A stretch of DNA of 64,000 bases from the NCBI GenBank assembly GCA_017794705.1, contig CP051235.1, positions 2,691,001-2,755,000 of the forward strand, in the 5' to 3' direction. Position 1 is the first letter of the stretch; each line of letters begins with the position of its first letter. This document shows, piece by piece, positions 47,421 through 56,562 of the stretch. The notes beneath the pieces were generated by a model. The model was not told the origin of the DNA. It searched no databases and saw only the letters and a program-made list of their open reading frames with translations. The position numbers and the translations under genes were made by a program. This DNA comes from Devosia sp. (GTDB lineage Bacteria > Pseudomonadota > Alphaproteobacteria > Rhizobiales > Devosiaceae).

Positions 47421-47570
47421 CAAACTCTCCCGTAGCCCGGGGCCGCCGCAAGCTGACACCATGCCAGCAGACGAGGTTCAACGCCATCTTAGCGATGTAT
47501 TAACCTTAAGGGAATGTGCGCTGTGGACGCGGGATTGGAAGTTTATCCCGCGTCGGGCTGCTTGTCCCGC

Positions 47571-48155
47571 TCAGAACGGGTTCCAGGTGGCTTCCTGGGT
47601 GAACTTGAGATAGCCGACATTGACGCCGAAACGGGCGCCGACACCGGATTTGATAGGCACCAGGATCACGTCGCCGCGCTTCAACACGGTCATGCCCAAT
47701 CCGCCGACAAAATAAGCAGTGCCGTCGACACCCGGATAGCGCGCGTAGATCGCATCGACCGCCGGCAGGTTGTAGACCAGCATCATCACCCGGCTGCCGT
47801 CGCCGCCAACGTCAAAGCCGATGGTCGGGCCCTGCCAGAAGATGGAACGCTGACCGGCGTTGCGGGTGTACATATCGCCCTCGCCATAGCGCACGCCGCC
47901 GAAAATGGCGCCGGCAGCTTCCTGGCCGAGTATGTAGGCATTGGGCTGACCGAACTGGCTGACAGCGCGTTCGACGATCGAGGCGAGCCCTTGCGAGACC
48001 GAGCCGAAGAACTGGTGACCGGTGTCGAGCAATTCATCGGTCGAATAGGTGTCCATCAGCGTGCCCTGCGCTTGTGCGGGCAGCGGTGAAAGCGCCAGTG
48101 AAAGGGTGATCAGCAGCAGCGTTGCGAGGCGGGAAATGAGTGACAATGCGCGCAT
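47571..48155 (-). CDS. DUF1134 (EipB-neighbour-like) secreted protein
   Basis: 194 residues with a signal peptide ending AQAQ, then the DUF1134 core (GHQFFGSVSQGLASIVE, GQPNAYILGQEA, GDMYTR, GPTIGFDVGGDGSRVMMLVYNL). The family is widespread in alphaproteobacteria and lacks a defined function. MRALSLIS at 48155 is the start; in-frame codons further upstream would disrupt the signal peptide. Confidence 0.9.
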   Translation of the reverse strand: MRALSLISRLATLLLITLSLALSPLPAQAQGTLMDTYSTDELLDTGHQFFGSVSQGLASIVERAVSQFGQPNAYILGQEAAGAIFGGVRYGEGDMYTRNAGQRSIFWQGPTIGFDVGGDGSRVMMLVYNLPAVDAIYARYPGVDGTAYFVGGLGMTVLKRGDVILVPIKSGVGARFGVNVGYLKFTQEATWNPF

Positions 48156-48268
48156 GGAATGTCCGATTGGGTTGGGCGGCGGGGCCGCCTTGTTTACCAA
48201 GGGCTCACCATTGCCGAATAGAATCGGACGAACAGCTTCCCAAGGGTGGCTAGTCCTAAATCACGGCT

Positions 48269-48781
48269 ATGATGCGGCATTCGGGTAAACAAATCTTAAC
48301 CAAAATCGCGCGCGGGGCGGGTGCCGCCCTCATCTGCTCCACGCTTTTGGCTCCTGCCGCCGCCTTGGCGCAGAGTGGCGGACTGATCCAGGCCTATGTC
48401 ACCGATCCGCTGACAAGCGTCGCCATGGGCGGCTATGACCCGGTCTCCTATTTCACCGGTGGCGAACCACAATTGGGGCGGGCCGATTTTGAATATTACT
48501 GGCATGGCGTCTCCTGGTATTTCGCGACGCCCGCCAATCGCGACGTCTTCGCGCGTGATCCTGAAATCTACGCCCCGCAATTCGGCGGGCATGGTGCGAT
48601 GAGCATGGCGCGCGGCTATCTGTCCGAGGGCAATCCGCTGATCTACGAAGTCATCGATAACCGGCTGTTCCTGTTCTACTCGATCGGCAACCGCGACGCC
48701 TTCCTTGAGGCGCAGGCCACGGCGCGGCTGCGCGCCATGGAACGCTGGGTGGTGGCTTCGGCCAACCTGCCGCGCTTTTGA
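48269..48781 (+). CDS. Secreted YHS-domain protein
   Basis: 170 residues: signal peptide ending ALAQ, then a YHS-like domain with MGGYDPVSYFTGGEPQ, F.YYWHGVSWYFA and PEIYAPQFGGHGA. The usual copper-binding Cys of many YHS domains is absent at the YAPQ.GG.CA position, where GHGA occurs, so metal binding may differ. Divergent from DUF1134, with a short shared promoter region. Function unknown. Confidence 0.83.
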   Translation: MMRHSGKQILTKIARGAGAALICSTLLAPAAALAQSGGLIQAYVTDPLTSVAMGGYDPVSYFTGGEPQLGRADFEYYWHGVSWYFATPANRDVFARDPEIYAPQFGGHGAMSMARGYLSEGNPLIYEVIDNRLFLFYSIGNRDAFLEAQATARLRAMERWVVASANLPRF

Positions 48782-48875
48782 CCGGATTTGCCCCTATCCC
48801 TCAGGTTGCCGCGAAAGGGCAGCCGCGCCAATCTGGCGCACTGATTCTTTTTGACGCTTTTGAAAGGCCAAAACC

Positions 48876-49541
48876 ATGGTTGATGTGATCGAACTCAGCG
48901 CCCCTGATCTGGCGGCGATGCTGTGTTCAAGGGTGTGCCATGATCTGATCAACCCGGTTGGCGCGATCGGCAACGGATTGCAGGCGCTCAACGATCCGGC
49001 CCAGGAAAACATGCAGGACATTGCCCGCGACCTGATCGGCAGCGCCTCCAAACAGGCCCTGGCCAAGCTGGAGTTTGCCCGTCTCGCCTATGGTGCCTCC
49101 TCAACCGCCGGCACGCAGTTCGACACCCGCGAGTGCGAGCGGGTGGCCAAGCTGTTGTTCGATATCGAAAAGGCCGAACTTGAATGGGGCATCACCCCGG
49201 TCATGGTGGCCAAGAACAAGGGCAAGCTGTTGATGAACATGCTGATCATTGCGGCGGGTGCAGTGCCGCGCGGCGGCAATGTGAAAGTGACCATGGACGG
49301 CGGACCGGACGAGGAAAGCTTCACCATCGTGGCCACCAGCGACGCGGAAAAGCGCCAGCGCACGCTCATCCCCTCGGGTGTCCAGCCGCTTCTGGCCGGC
49401 AACCCGGAAGAGGGCGTCGATGCGCGCGGCATCCAGCCCTTTTACACCGGCCTTCTGGCGCGGATGGAGGGTCTGCAGCTCGACATGGTGCTCGACGACG
49501 TAACCCTGACCTTCACCGCAAAACCGGCCGCATCGGCCTGA
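48876..49541 (+). CDS. chpT: Histidine phosphotransferase ChpT
   Basis: Relays phosphate from the CckA kinase to CtrA and CpdR. 221 residues; phospho-accepting H22 lies in SRVCHDLINPVGAI, followed by a degenerate ATPase-like domain. Together with ctrA 4 kb away it places two members of the CtrA cell-cycle pathway in this window. A CheY-like receiver follows 99 nt downstream. Confidence 0.93.
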   Translation: MVDVIELSAPDLAAMLCSRVCHDLINPVGAIGNGLQALNDPAQENMQDIARDLIGSASKQALAKLEFARLAYGASSTAGTQFDTRECERVAKLLFDIEKAELEWGITPVMVAKNKGKLLMNMLIIAAGAVPRGGNVKVTMDGGPDEESFTIVATSDAEKRQRTLIPSGVQPLLAGNPEEGVDARGIQPFYTGLLARMEGLQLDMVLDDVTLTFTAKPAASA

Positions 49542-49640
49542 TCTGCAACCCTTGCGCTAACCTTTCGCAAGGAATTATGCACCATACTGGCGCCGTTCTC
49601 GTGATGCCGCCCGTCCGTTCCGGGCCGCAAGGAGCCGCAA

Positions 49641-50006
49641 ATGCAGTCCTGTCTGATCGTTGATGATTCAAGCGTGGTGCGCAAAGTCACCCGCCGCATC
49701 CTTGAAGAAATGGACCTGGTGGTCGACGAAGCCGATGACGGCCAGGAGGCCTTCGACAAGTGCCGGGCCGAAATGCCCGACCTGATCTTTCTCGACTGGC
49801 AGATGCCGATCATGTCCGGGCTGGAGTTCCTCAAAAAACTCCGCAGCTATGATGGCGGCGACACGCCCAAGATCCTCTACTGCACCACCGAAAACGACGT
49901 CGGCCAGATCGCCATCGCCCTCAAGGCCGGCGCCAACGACTACGTGCTCAAACCCTTCGACCGCGAAATCCTGGAGCAGAAGTTTCAGGGGCTTGGGGTG
50001 GCTTAG
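49641..50006 (+). CDS. Single-domain (CheY-like) response regulator
   Basis: 121 residues, receiver domain only: acidic pair D8/D9, phospho-acceptor D52 in LIFLDWQMP, Thr in LYCTTEND and the conserved Lys in VLKPFD. The N-terminus CLIVDDSSVVRKV is distinctive and found next to chpT in many rhizobia. Not CpdR by sequence, as far as I can judge. It may draw phosphate from ChpT or a nearby kinase; that is inference. Confidence 0.88.
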   Translation: MQSCLIVDDSSVVRKVTRRILEEMDLVVDEADDGQEAFDKCRAEMPDLIFLDWQMPIMSGLEFLKKLRSYDGGDTPKILYCTTENDVGQIAIALKAGANDYVLKPFDREILEQKFQGLGVA

Positions 50007-50013
50007 GGCGCGT

Positions 50014-50880
50014 TCAATCGCGGGGTTCACTCCCGTCGAACAACCGCCGGTTGCCCCGCACCAGTTTTGCGATCCGGTCAACCACCGTCCTGACCGGAGT
50101 TGAATGCCTCTCCTCGTGATGGGTGACAATCCAGTGTTCGCTGGTCAGTTCCTCAATCACGCCTGCCACCCTCACCATCCGCTCATCGCTGTCACCGATG
50201 AAACAGGGCAGCACGCCCATGCCGGCGCCCGCTGCAATCAATTCCCGCACGCTGCCGGCATCATTGCCGCGCACACCGATGCGATCAGCATGATGGGCTT
50301 CCAGCCAGCGGGCGGAAGGCGCTTGCGCGGTGTCAGTCATGCCGACGAAAAGACCCGAGGCCAGCCCCCCGATCAGTTTTCGTCCGGCGTAGAGGGCAAA
50401 GGCCACGTGCCCGACCTGTTGGCCGGCCAGCCATTGCTCGGTGGGGCGGGCGTTGCGCATGCCGATGTCGGCGCGGCGGTGGCCGATGTCGATCCGCTCG
50501 TTGGCGCTCGAGAGTTCAACCCGAAGACCATCCTCGGGGAACCAGATGTCCCCGATCCGGCTGGCGAGGAAACGTGTCGTCCAATGCCCCGCGGATATGC
50601 GCACGGTGCGATCACCCTGCCGGTTGGCCTGCCACGCAGTGAGTGACGCAAAGCCGCGTTCCACTTCCTCGGCGTGATCGAGCAGATCCTGCCCCGCCGG
50701 GGTCAGCCGGTAACCCGTCTGGGCGCGGAAAAACAGCGGCTCGCCGATGGACTGCTCCAGTGCGGTGATGCGGCGCCCCAATGTGGCCGGACTGCCTCCG
50801 GTGACACGCGCGGCGGCGCTCAGCCCACCGAGGCGGGCCACGTCCAGAAACAGTTTCAGGTCATCCCAGTTCATGCTCAT
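50014..50880 (-). CDS. LysR-family transcriptional regulator
   Basis: 288 residues with an N-terminal winged HTH (about 5-65, LKLFLDVARLGGLSAAARVTGGSPATLGRRI) and a periplasmic-binding-fold effector domain. A TTTCA/TGAAA palindrome (50880-50893) at its start is a possible operator. It faces away from the small gene and aldo-keto reductase gene, so these are probable targets. Confidence 0.9.
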   Translation of the reverse strand: MSMNWDDLKLFLDVARLGGLSAAARVTGGSPATLGRRITALEQSIGEPLFFRAQTGYRLTPAGQDLLDHAEEVERGFASLTAWQANRQGDRTVRISAGHWTTRFLASRIGDIWFPEDGLRVELSSANERIDIGHRRADIGMRNARPTEQWLAGQQVGHVAFALYAGRKLIGGLASGLFVGMTDTAQAPSARWLEAHHADRIGVRGNDAGSVRELIAAGAGMGVLPCFIGDSDERMVRVAGVIEELTSEHWIVTHHEERHSTPVRTVVDRIAKLVRGNRRLFDGSEPRD

Positions 50881-50893
50881 TTCAATAATGAAA
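50880..50893. promoter_or_regulatory. Candidate LysR operator
   Basis: TTTCA-ATAA-TGAAA palindrome overlapping the LysR start, in the divergent promoter region. Matches the dyad form of LysR sites only loosely. Confidence 0.4.
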
Positions 50894-50991
50894 AATGATT
50901 TGCAGAGTTTTGTCGATGTTTTTCAGCATCCCATGCCCCACCTTCTCCCTCAGCAATCATCGCATTTCAATCTTGATGAAGGAGAATTCCC

Positions 50992-51162
50992 ATGAACCCG
51001 TGGCGTTTTTTGAATGGCTATTATGAAAAGCGGAATCGCGGTCAAATGACCGGACGTGAACTGCACGACGGGATGAAGCCGGACGAATGGCCGAATTCTT
51101 ACGTGCCCGGCGGCCTTTATGAGGCCTTCGAGACCGTGTTCTTTCACAAGAAGAAAAAGTGA
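50992..51162 (+). CDS. Small protein, 56 residues, partner of aldo-keto reductase
   Basis: A compact gene with a strong AAGGAG ribosome site before ATG 50992 and a stop 10 nt before the aldo-keto reductase. The product is hydrophilic with several aromatic residues (NPWRFLNGYYEKRNRG, VPGGLYEAFETVFFHK) and ends in a run of Lys. No family recognised. Codon use is like the surrounding genes. Its position in the divergent LysR unit supports a real gene. Confidence 0.65.
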   Translation: MNPWRFLNGYYEKRNRGQMTGRELHDGMKPDEWPNSYVPGGLYEAFETVFFHKKKK

Positions 51163-51172
51163 GGTGAGGATC

Positions 51173-52153
51173 ATGAAAATCTGGACCGGGCAGGATGTGC
51201 CCCGCATCGGCATGGGGTGTTGGGCGATCGGCGGGCCGACTGCCAACGAGGGGCCCTCCACCTCATACGGCCAGGTCGATGATGCCCGCTCGCGACGTGC
51301 TTTGAACCTCGGTTACGATCTGGGCGCGCGGCTGTTCGACACGGCCGCCGGTTATGGCGCGGGCCATTCCGAGTCCCTGATTGGCGGGGAAATCTCCCGC
51401 CATGATGACGCGGTCATCGTCACCAAGTTCGGCTACGCCGTCGATGACGAGGCACGTCTGAACGGGCCTGAAGCGGTGGACGATGCCGGCATCCGCAAGA
51501 CCATCGACGGCAGCCGCCGCCGCCTGAAGCGTGACCGCCTCGACCTCGCCCTGTTCCACGTCAACGGCTTTCCCGCCGACAAGGCCGGTCCGGTGTTTGA
51601 CACGCTGGAAGCGCTGGTCGACGAGGGCAAGATCGCTGCGTTTGGCTGGAGTACAGACTTCGTCGCCAGCGCCCAAACCGTCTGCGATCGGCCCGGCTTC
51701 GTGGCCATCGAGAACGACTACAACGTCTTCACGCCCGCGACGGACCTGATGAAGCTGGCTGAAGACAAAAACCTCGTCGCCATCAGCCGGCTGCCGCTGG
51801 CCATGGGGCTGCTCACCGGCAAGTTCCAGCCCGGCCAGTCTTTCGGTACCAGCGATGTGCGCGGGGCAGGTCACGACTGGCTGCGCTTTTTCACCGACGG
51901 CCAACCCAACGCCGACTTTCTTGAGCGGTTGGAGGCACTTCGCGGCCTACTCACCAGTGGCGGCCGCTCACTCGCCCAGGGTGCACTCAGCTGGATTCTC
52001 GCCGCCTCGCCCGTCGCGTTGCCGGTTCCCGGGTTCAAGTCCGAGGATCAGGTCCGCGACAATCTGGGTGCGCTCGAAAAGGGGCCGCTGCCCAAGGACA
52101 TCATGGATGAAATCGATAAGGTTTTGCGCGGCTTCGCGCCTGTGGAGGGCTAA
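51173..52153 (+). CDS. Aldo/keto reductase
   Basis: 326-residue TIM-barrel NADPH oxidoreductase. The catalytic tetrad region is visible: D in ARLFDTAAGYG with the Tyr, K in VIVTKFG, and H in LALFHVNG. IENDYNVFTPATDLM and PVPGFKSEDQV (cofactor binding) follow. Substrate unknown. A GAGGTGAGGATC ribosome site precedes ATG 51173. Intrinsic terminator at 52163-52184. Confidence 0.9.
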   Translation: MKIWTGQDVPRIGMGCWAIGGPTANEGPSTSYGQVDDARSRRALNLGYDLGARLFDTAAGYGAGHSESLIGGEISRHDDAVIVTKFGYAVDDEARLNGPEAVDDAGIRKTIDGSRRRLKRDRLDLALFHVNGFPADKAGPVFDTLEALVDEGKIAAFGWSTDFVASAQTVCDRPGFVAIENDYNVFTPATDLMKLAEDKNLVAISRLPLAMGLLTGKFQPGQSFGTSDVRGAGHDWLRFFTDGQPNADFLERLEALRGLLTSGGRSLAQGALSWILAASPVALPVPGFKSEDQVRDNLGALEKGPLPKDIMDEIDKVLRGFAPVEG

Positions 52154-52162
52154 CACGGCAAC

Positions 52163-52184
52163 AAAAAACCCCGCGGGGTTTTTG
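52163..52184 (+). terminator. Intrinsic terminator after aldo-keto reductase
   Basis: AAAAACCCC-GC-GGGGTTTTT self-complementary hairpin ten bases after the stop; usable on both strands. Confidence 0.8.
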
Positions 52185-52268
52185 GCCCTGACGGGAAATC
52201 TTGCTTTGCGAGCGACGCACAATCTGCAATTCTGGCTGTCAGAGTTCGACCTTGGGAGGGCAGGTTGA

Positions 52269-53552
52269 ATGAAGGGTCAAGAATCGTTTGAGGGCGATGT
52301 GCCGCCGCCGCCGTGGCAATTGAGCGACGGTGCTTTTGTGTGTGTGGGCGTCAAATTCGATGCAGCAACCATTCGACCGCACATCCCCGCAACGTTCGAA
52401 ATTAGCGACCCTGCGACCGGCGGGTTCTATCACTATGAATGCAAACGCGGTTGGGGTATCGCACCCTATGTGGCCGGTTTGGGCTATGTAGATGTTGAAG
52501 GGTACGACGCGCCTGACGGCACCAAGGCCAAGTTTTGCTTCGGTGCATTCTTCACGCCGCGAGGCTATGAAGGGTTCACCAATTACCTTCGCATTCCCGG
52601 CCTGCGTTCCGGTCTGGCCCAGGTCACAGCAGAGGGCACGAGGGTTCGTGGACGCTCCGGGCCCGATGCGGATTCGGGATTCCGATGTGAGATTGAGGTC
52701 GTGTCAGATGCGGAAATCACCCCTGTCGGCTCGGGCATAAACTATTGGGTTTGGGAGCGCGATGGCCTTGTTCACGGCATGGCGTGCGCATTTACGAGCA
52801 AATTTCTTGAGGCTGAACCGATCGTGGCAAGCCTCGACCTTCCATCTGATGATCCTATCAGTGGCTTTCAACCTACCGAGCTTTTGTGGGGCGGGTACAT
52901 TCCCGATGCCAGCTTCAATATCAGTTCTCCTTACATGCTTGGGCCGAGCGTGCGCCATATCCTGCCGGGTAGGGAGGCCTCTTATCTGGCTTTGCTTGGC
53001 GAACTGGGCATGGGTGCGGCCCTGATTTCGGCAGATGACCGGGTCTGTTTCGTCAACAACGCGGCGAAGGGCGTTCTGGGGGACGGAATTCATTTGCGCG
53101 ATGGAAGGCTCAGTTTTGAGGATCACAACACTCGCGAGACTGTTCAGCAGGCAATGGCCGTTTCCCGGCAAGGTGCGGGGCCGGGCGCGCCCATAGTGGT
53201 TGAAAGATCTCACGGGCGTCCACTAATTGTGCAGGTGTTTGCCGTCGACGGCCCGGTAAATGGCATGTCTGGCAGCGAAACGCGTCTGAGCCTGCTGCTC
53301 CTGACTGATCTGGACAGGATATCGGACGAGAGTTCTATCGAAAGCCTGCGCGCGATGGGTTTGACCCCCGCAGAGGCAAAGATCGCCTCGCTGGTCGGGG
53401 CGGGCCATTCGCCGCGTGAGGCGGGCGAACTGGTAGGAAACAGTGAGTCGACGGTGCGTTCGGCCCTGAAACAGATTTACAGCAAGCTCAGCATCTCTCG
53501 CCAAAGCGAATTGGCACGGCTGGTTCTCACCCTCGAAGGCGTGCGCCATTAA
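52269..53552 (+). CDS. LuxR-type regulator with large N-terminal domain (paralogue A)
   Basis: 427 residues. The first ~235 residues form a domain (PPPPWQLSDGAFVCVGV, GWGIAPYVAGLG, APDGTKAKFCFGAFF, PTELLWGGYIPDASFNIS) whose strand-rich, Pro/Gly pattern recalls acetoacetate-decarboxylase-like barrels, though I cannot confirm this. A PAS-like segment (about 240-350, ALISADDRVCFVNNAAKGVL) and a LuxR HTH (about 365-427, LTPAEAKIASLVGAGHSPRE, NSESTVRSALKQIYSKL) follow. The gene at 61358-62698 has the same layout. Likely binds a small molecule and controls transcription; monocistronic. Its stop lies in the ctrA terminator. Confidence 0.75.
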   Translation: MKGQESFEGDVPPPPWQLSDGAFVCVGVKFDAATIRPHIPATFEISDPATGGFYHYECKRGWGIAPYVAGLGYVDVEGYDAPDGTKAKFCFGAFFTPRGYEGFTNYLRIPGLRSGLAQVTAEGTRVRGRSGPDADSGFRCEIEVVSDAEITPVGSGINYWVWERDGLVHGMACAFTSKFLEAEPIVASLDLPSDDPISGFQPTELLWGGYIPDASFNISSPYMLGPSVRHILPGREASYLALLGELGMGAALISADDRVCFVNNAAKGVLGDGIHLRDGRLSFEDHNTRETVQQAMAVSRQGAGPGAPIVVERSHGRPLIVQVFAVDGPVNGMSGSETRLSLLLLTDLDRISDESSIESLRAMGLTPAEAKIASLVGAGHSPREAGELVGNSESTVRSALKQIYSKLSISRQSELARLVLTLEGVRH

Positions 53553-53575
53553 AAAACCCCGGCCAGTGGCCGGGG
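53551..53575 (-). terminator. Intrinsic terminator of ctrA, overlapping the LuxR-gene stop
   Basis: CCCCGGCC (53557-53564), loop AGT, GGCCGGGG (53568-53575); on the minus strand it is followed by six T. It ends ctrA transcription; the A run also contains the stop of the convergent regulator. Confidence 0.85.
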
Positions 53576-53609
53576 CAATTCAGGTCTGCCGCGAAATTGG
53601 TGCGAAAGC

Positions 53610-54311
53610 TCAGGCGCTTTCGGCGATTTCACTCTCATCCGGCTCGCGCAGCACATAGCCGCGGCCCCAGACGGTCTCGATATAGTTGCGGCCGCCGGTG
53701 GCCACGCTCAGCTTCTTGCGCAGCTTGCAGATGAAGACGTCGATGATCTTGAGTTCGGGCTCGTCCATGCCGCCATAAAGGTGGTTGAGGAACATTTCCT
53801 TGGTGAGGGTGGTGCCCTTGCGGAGCGAAAGCAGCTCCAGCATCTGGTATTCCTTGCCGGTCAGGTGGACGCGCTGGCCACCGACTTCGACGGTCTTGGT
53901 GTCGAGGTTCACCGACAGGTCGCCGGTGTTGATGATCGACTGCGCATGGCCCTTGGAACGGCGGACCACGGCGTGAATGCGGGCGACCAGCTCGTCCTTG
54001 TGGAAGGGCTTGGTCATATAGTCGTCGGCGCCGAACCCGAGGCCGCGGACCTTGTCTTCAATGCCGGCCAGGCCGGAAAGAATGAGAATGGGGGTTTGAA
54101 TCTTGGCGACCCGGAGGCTGCGGAGCACTTCATAGCCGCTCATGTCGGGCAGGTTCAGATCCAGAAGAATGATGTCGTAGTCATACAGCTTGCCAAGGTC
54201 TACGCCTTCTTCGCCCAGGTCGGTCGTATAGACGTTAAAGCTCTCGGACTTCAGCATCAATTCGATGCTTTGTGCGGTCGCGCTATCGTCCTCGATCAAC
54301 AGTACCCGCAT
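53610..54311 (-). CDS. ctrA: Cell-cycle response regulator CtrA
   Basis: Master regulator of alphaproteobacterial cell cycle, division and flagellar genes. 233 residues: receiver domain with phospho-acceptor D51 in [17 protein letters not shown] and a winged-helix (OmpR-type) domain ([41 protein letters not shown]). Length and motifs match CtrA closely. It receives phosphate through ChpT, encoded 4 kb away. The upstream 392 bp contain three GANTC sites. It lies divergent to fliI, a typical CtrA-controlled class of genes. Confidence 0.97.
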   Translation of the reverse strand: MRVLLIEDDSATAQSIELMLKSESFNVYTTDLGEEGVDLGKLYDYDIILLDLNLPDMSGYEVLRSLRVAKIQTPILILSGLAGIEDKVRGLGFGADDYMTKPFHKDELVARIHAVVRRSKGHAQSIINTGDLSVNLDTKTVEVGGQRVHLTGKEYQMLELLSLRKGTTLTKEMFLNHLYGGMDEPELKIIDVFICKLRKKLSVATGGRNYIETVWGRGYVLREPDESEIAESA

Positions 54312-54703
54312 GTTATTCCCCTTAAATCTAGTTGTTCCTTGCTGGAACTTGGAGCCATACCCATGCGTGGCATGGCCCGGCCTGTCCTACTGGATACAAC
54401 TCAAATCCTACCCGGAATTAGTTAACAAAAACTGATTCAGTAATGCAATACGCTAAAATCGTAAACCCAAAACAATCTTAAGCCATTGAAATTGCTTAAT
54501 AAATTGCCTGAAAATTTCTTAATAAAATGGATTAAGAAAGCCTTCTATCCGACTCTCGCGACTCATGGTTTGAGGGGTGTCGGGCAGGCCGGCGGGCAGG
54601 GGCGCGCCGCATTGGTTAATCTGCTCCAAATTTCCGGTTAACGCTTTTTGATTAACGATCAGTTACCTTCCAGGTCACAAATGATTCGTCGGGATTCCCG
54701 CTG
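54312..54703. promoter_or_regulatory. ctrA/fliI divergent intergenic region, with GANTC sites
   Basis: 392 bp, AT-rich in the middle. It has three GANTC (CcrM methylation) sites at 54434, 54551 and 54560, and several TTAA boxes; none form the CtrA pattern TTAA-N7-TTAA exactly. This suits methylation-dependent ctrA transcription as known in Caulobacter, where a GANTC site lies in ctrA P1. Promoter boxes cannot be placed with confidence. No gene is seen in it. Confidence 0.55.
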
Positions 54704-56038
54704 GTGAAGTCGCTGATCGCGCAAATCGATGCCATCGAGGAGATCGAGGTCTACGGCCGGGTGAAATCCGTGCAGGGGCTGTTGATCGAGGTGGTCGGTC
54801 CAGTGCGCGAATTGCGCGTCGGCGGCCGGGTGATGATTGATGCCCAGGCCGAGGCGCCGCTCGAGGCGGAAATTATCGGCTTCAAGGAGGGGCGGGCGCT
54901 TTGCCTGCCGTTCGGCCCGCTGGCCGGGGTGCGGCTGGGGTGCAAGGCCTCGTTCGCCCGGCACGACGGCACGGTCTCGCCCAACGAGAAGTGGCTGGGC
55001 CGGGTGATCAATGCCAAGGGCGAGCCGATCGACGGCAAGCCGCCGCTGCCCATCGGCGACGAACCGCAATTGCTGCGCCGTCCGCCGTTGCCGGCGCATC
55101 TGCGTGAACGGGTCGGCGCCCCCGTCGATTTGGGTGTGCGCGCGCTCAACACGTTCACCACCATCTGCCAGGGCCAGCGCATGGGCATTTTTTCCGGCTC
55201 GGGCGTCGGCAAGTCGGTGCTGATGTCGATGCTGGCGCGCAATGCCTCGAGCGATGTCGCCATCATCGGGCTGATCGGCGAACGCGGCCGCGAGGTGCGC
55301 GAGTTCATTTCCGACCATCTTGGCGAGGAGGGGCTGAAGCGCGCCATCGTCATCGTCGCCACCTCGGACGAGAGCGCCCTGATGCGCCGCCAGGCCGCCT
55401 ATCTGACCCTGACGCTGGCCGAGTATTTCCGTGATCTCGGCCGCGACGTTCTTTGCATGATGGACAGTCTCACCCGTTTTGCCCAGGCGCAGCGCGAGAT
55501 CGGGCTGGCCATCGGCGAGCCGCCGACCGCCAAGGGCTATCCACCAACAGTGTTCACCGAGCTGCCGGGCCTGCTCGAAAGGGCGGGTCCGGGCATCGCC
55601 AATTCCGGCTCCGTTACCGGGTTGTTTACCGTTTTGGTGGAAGGTGATGATCACAATGAGCCGATTGCGGATGCCGTTCGCGGCATACTTGATGGGCACA
55701 TTGTAATGGAAAGGGCCATTGCCGAACGCGGGCGTTATCCGGCGGTCAATGTCCTGAGGTCCATCTCGCGCACCATGCCCGGTTGTGTTCCCGAGGAACA
55801 AAGGCCGGTTCTGCAAAAGGCGCGCGAGCTCATGTCGGGGTTTGCCGACATGGAGGAACTGATCCGGCTGGGGGCATACCGCAAGGGATCGGATCCGGGC
55901 GTGGACCGCGCCATTGAGGCAAACCCGGCGCTGGAGGCGTTTTTGAGCCAGGGCCAGGGGGAGCGGACATCGATAGAAGAGGGCTATGCAATGTTGGGTG
56001 ACATTGTTGCTGAAGCCTTCGGGGACGCAACGACTTGA
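54704..56038 (+). CDS. fliI: Flagellar export ATPase FliI
   Basis: ATPase of the flagellar type III export apparatus, related to F1-beta. 444 residues, Walker A GSGVGKS (about 165-171), and the conserved [27 protein letters not shown] and [10 protein letters not shown] segments. GTG 54704 is used: an ATG at 54681 reads into a stop after eight codons in another frame. FliJ follows 20 nt later. Downstream of CtrA in hierarchy in other alphaproteobacteria. Confidence 0.95.
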   Translation: MKSLIAQIDAIEEIEVYGRVKSVQGLLIEVVGPVRELRVGGRVMIDAQAEAPLEAEIIGFKEGRALCLPFGPLAGVRLGCKASFARHDGTVSPNEKWLGRVINAKGEPIDGKPPLPIGDEPQLLRRPPLPAHLRERVGAPVDLGVRALNTFTTICQGQRMGIFSGSGVGKSVLMSMLARNASSDVAIIGLIGERGREVREFISDHLGEEGLKRAIVIVATSDESALMRRQAAYLTLTLAEYFRDLGRDVLCMMDSLTRFAQAQREIGLAIGEPPTAKGYPPTVFTELPGLLERAGPGIANSGSVTGLFTVLVEGDDHNEPIADAVRGILDGHIVMERAIAERGRYPAVNVLRSISRTMPGCVPEEQRPVLQKARELMSGFADMEELIRLGAYRKGSDPGVDRAIEANPALEAFLSQGQGERTSIEEGYAMLGDIVAEAFGDATT

Positions 56039-56058
56039 TCGTGTAAGGAGTACAAGTC

Positions 56059-56469
56059 ATGAAGTCGCGAAACGAGAGCCTGATCCGGCTCAAGAAGTTT
56101 CAGGTAGATGAAAAGCGGCGCGTGGTCAGCCAGATCGAACTGATGGTGGCCGACTTTGAACGCATGGCTTCCGAACTCGATCAGCAGATCGAGATCGAAC
56201 ATACCAAGACCGGGATTACCGATACGGCGCATTTCGCCTATTCGACCTTCGCCAAGGCCGCGCTGCAGCGCCGCGACAATCTTCTGGCTTCCGCCGACGA
56301 TATGCGCGGCAAGCTGGAGGCAGCCCAGGACGAACTGACCGAAGCGGTTGAGGAACTCAAGAAGGTCGAACTCTTGAGCCAGCGCGAAACGGCCCGCGAG
56401 GATGCCGAAGAAGCCAAGGCTGAACAGTCCGACTTCGATGAAATCGGCCGCCTGCGCCACACCCGCTGA
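56059..56469 (+). CDS. fliJ: Flagellar export chaperone FliJ
   Basis: 136 residues, nearly all coiled-coil helix (SLIRLKKFQVDEKRRVV, then a long antiparallel pair), the form of FliJ, which joins FliI to FlhA. Sequence conservation is low in this family, so the call uses shape, length and position after fliI. FlhA's end is found at the right edge of the window, so another flagellar cluster is near. Confidence 0.88.
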   Translation: MKSRNESLIRLKKFQVDEKRRVVSQIELMVADFERMASELDQQIEIEHTKTGITDTAHFAYSTFAKAALQRRDNLLASADDMRGKLEAAQDELTEAVEELKKVELLSQRETAREDAEEAKAEQSDFDEIGRLRHTR

Positions 56470-56562
56470 CCCTGCCTTCCGCGCGGACGGCTCCCGCCCG
56501 CGAATCCCCGGTTGACCTTTTGAACCTTTGGCCCTCCACTCGTCGCGCGAGTGGAGAGATGA

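Noticed and set aside
54616-54655. TTAA triplet before fliI as CtrA binding sites
   Set aside because: Spacings are 18 and 10 bases, neither matches the consensus.
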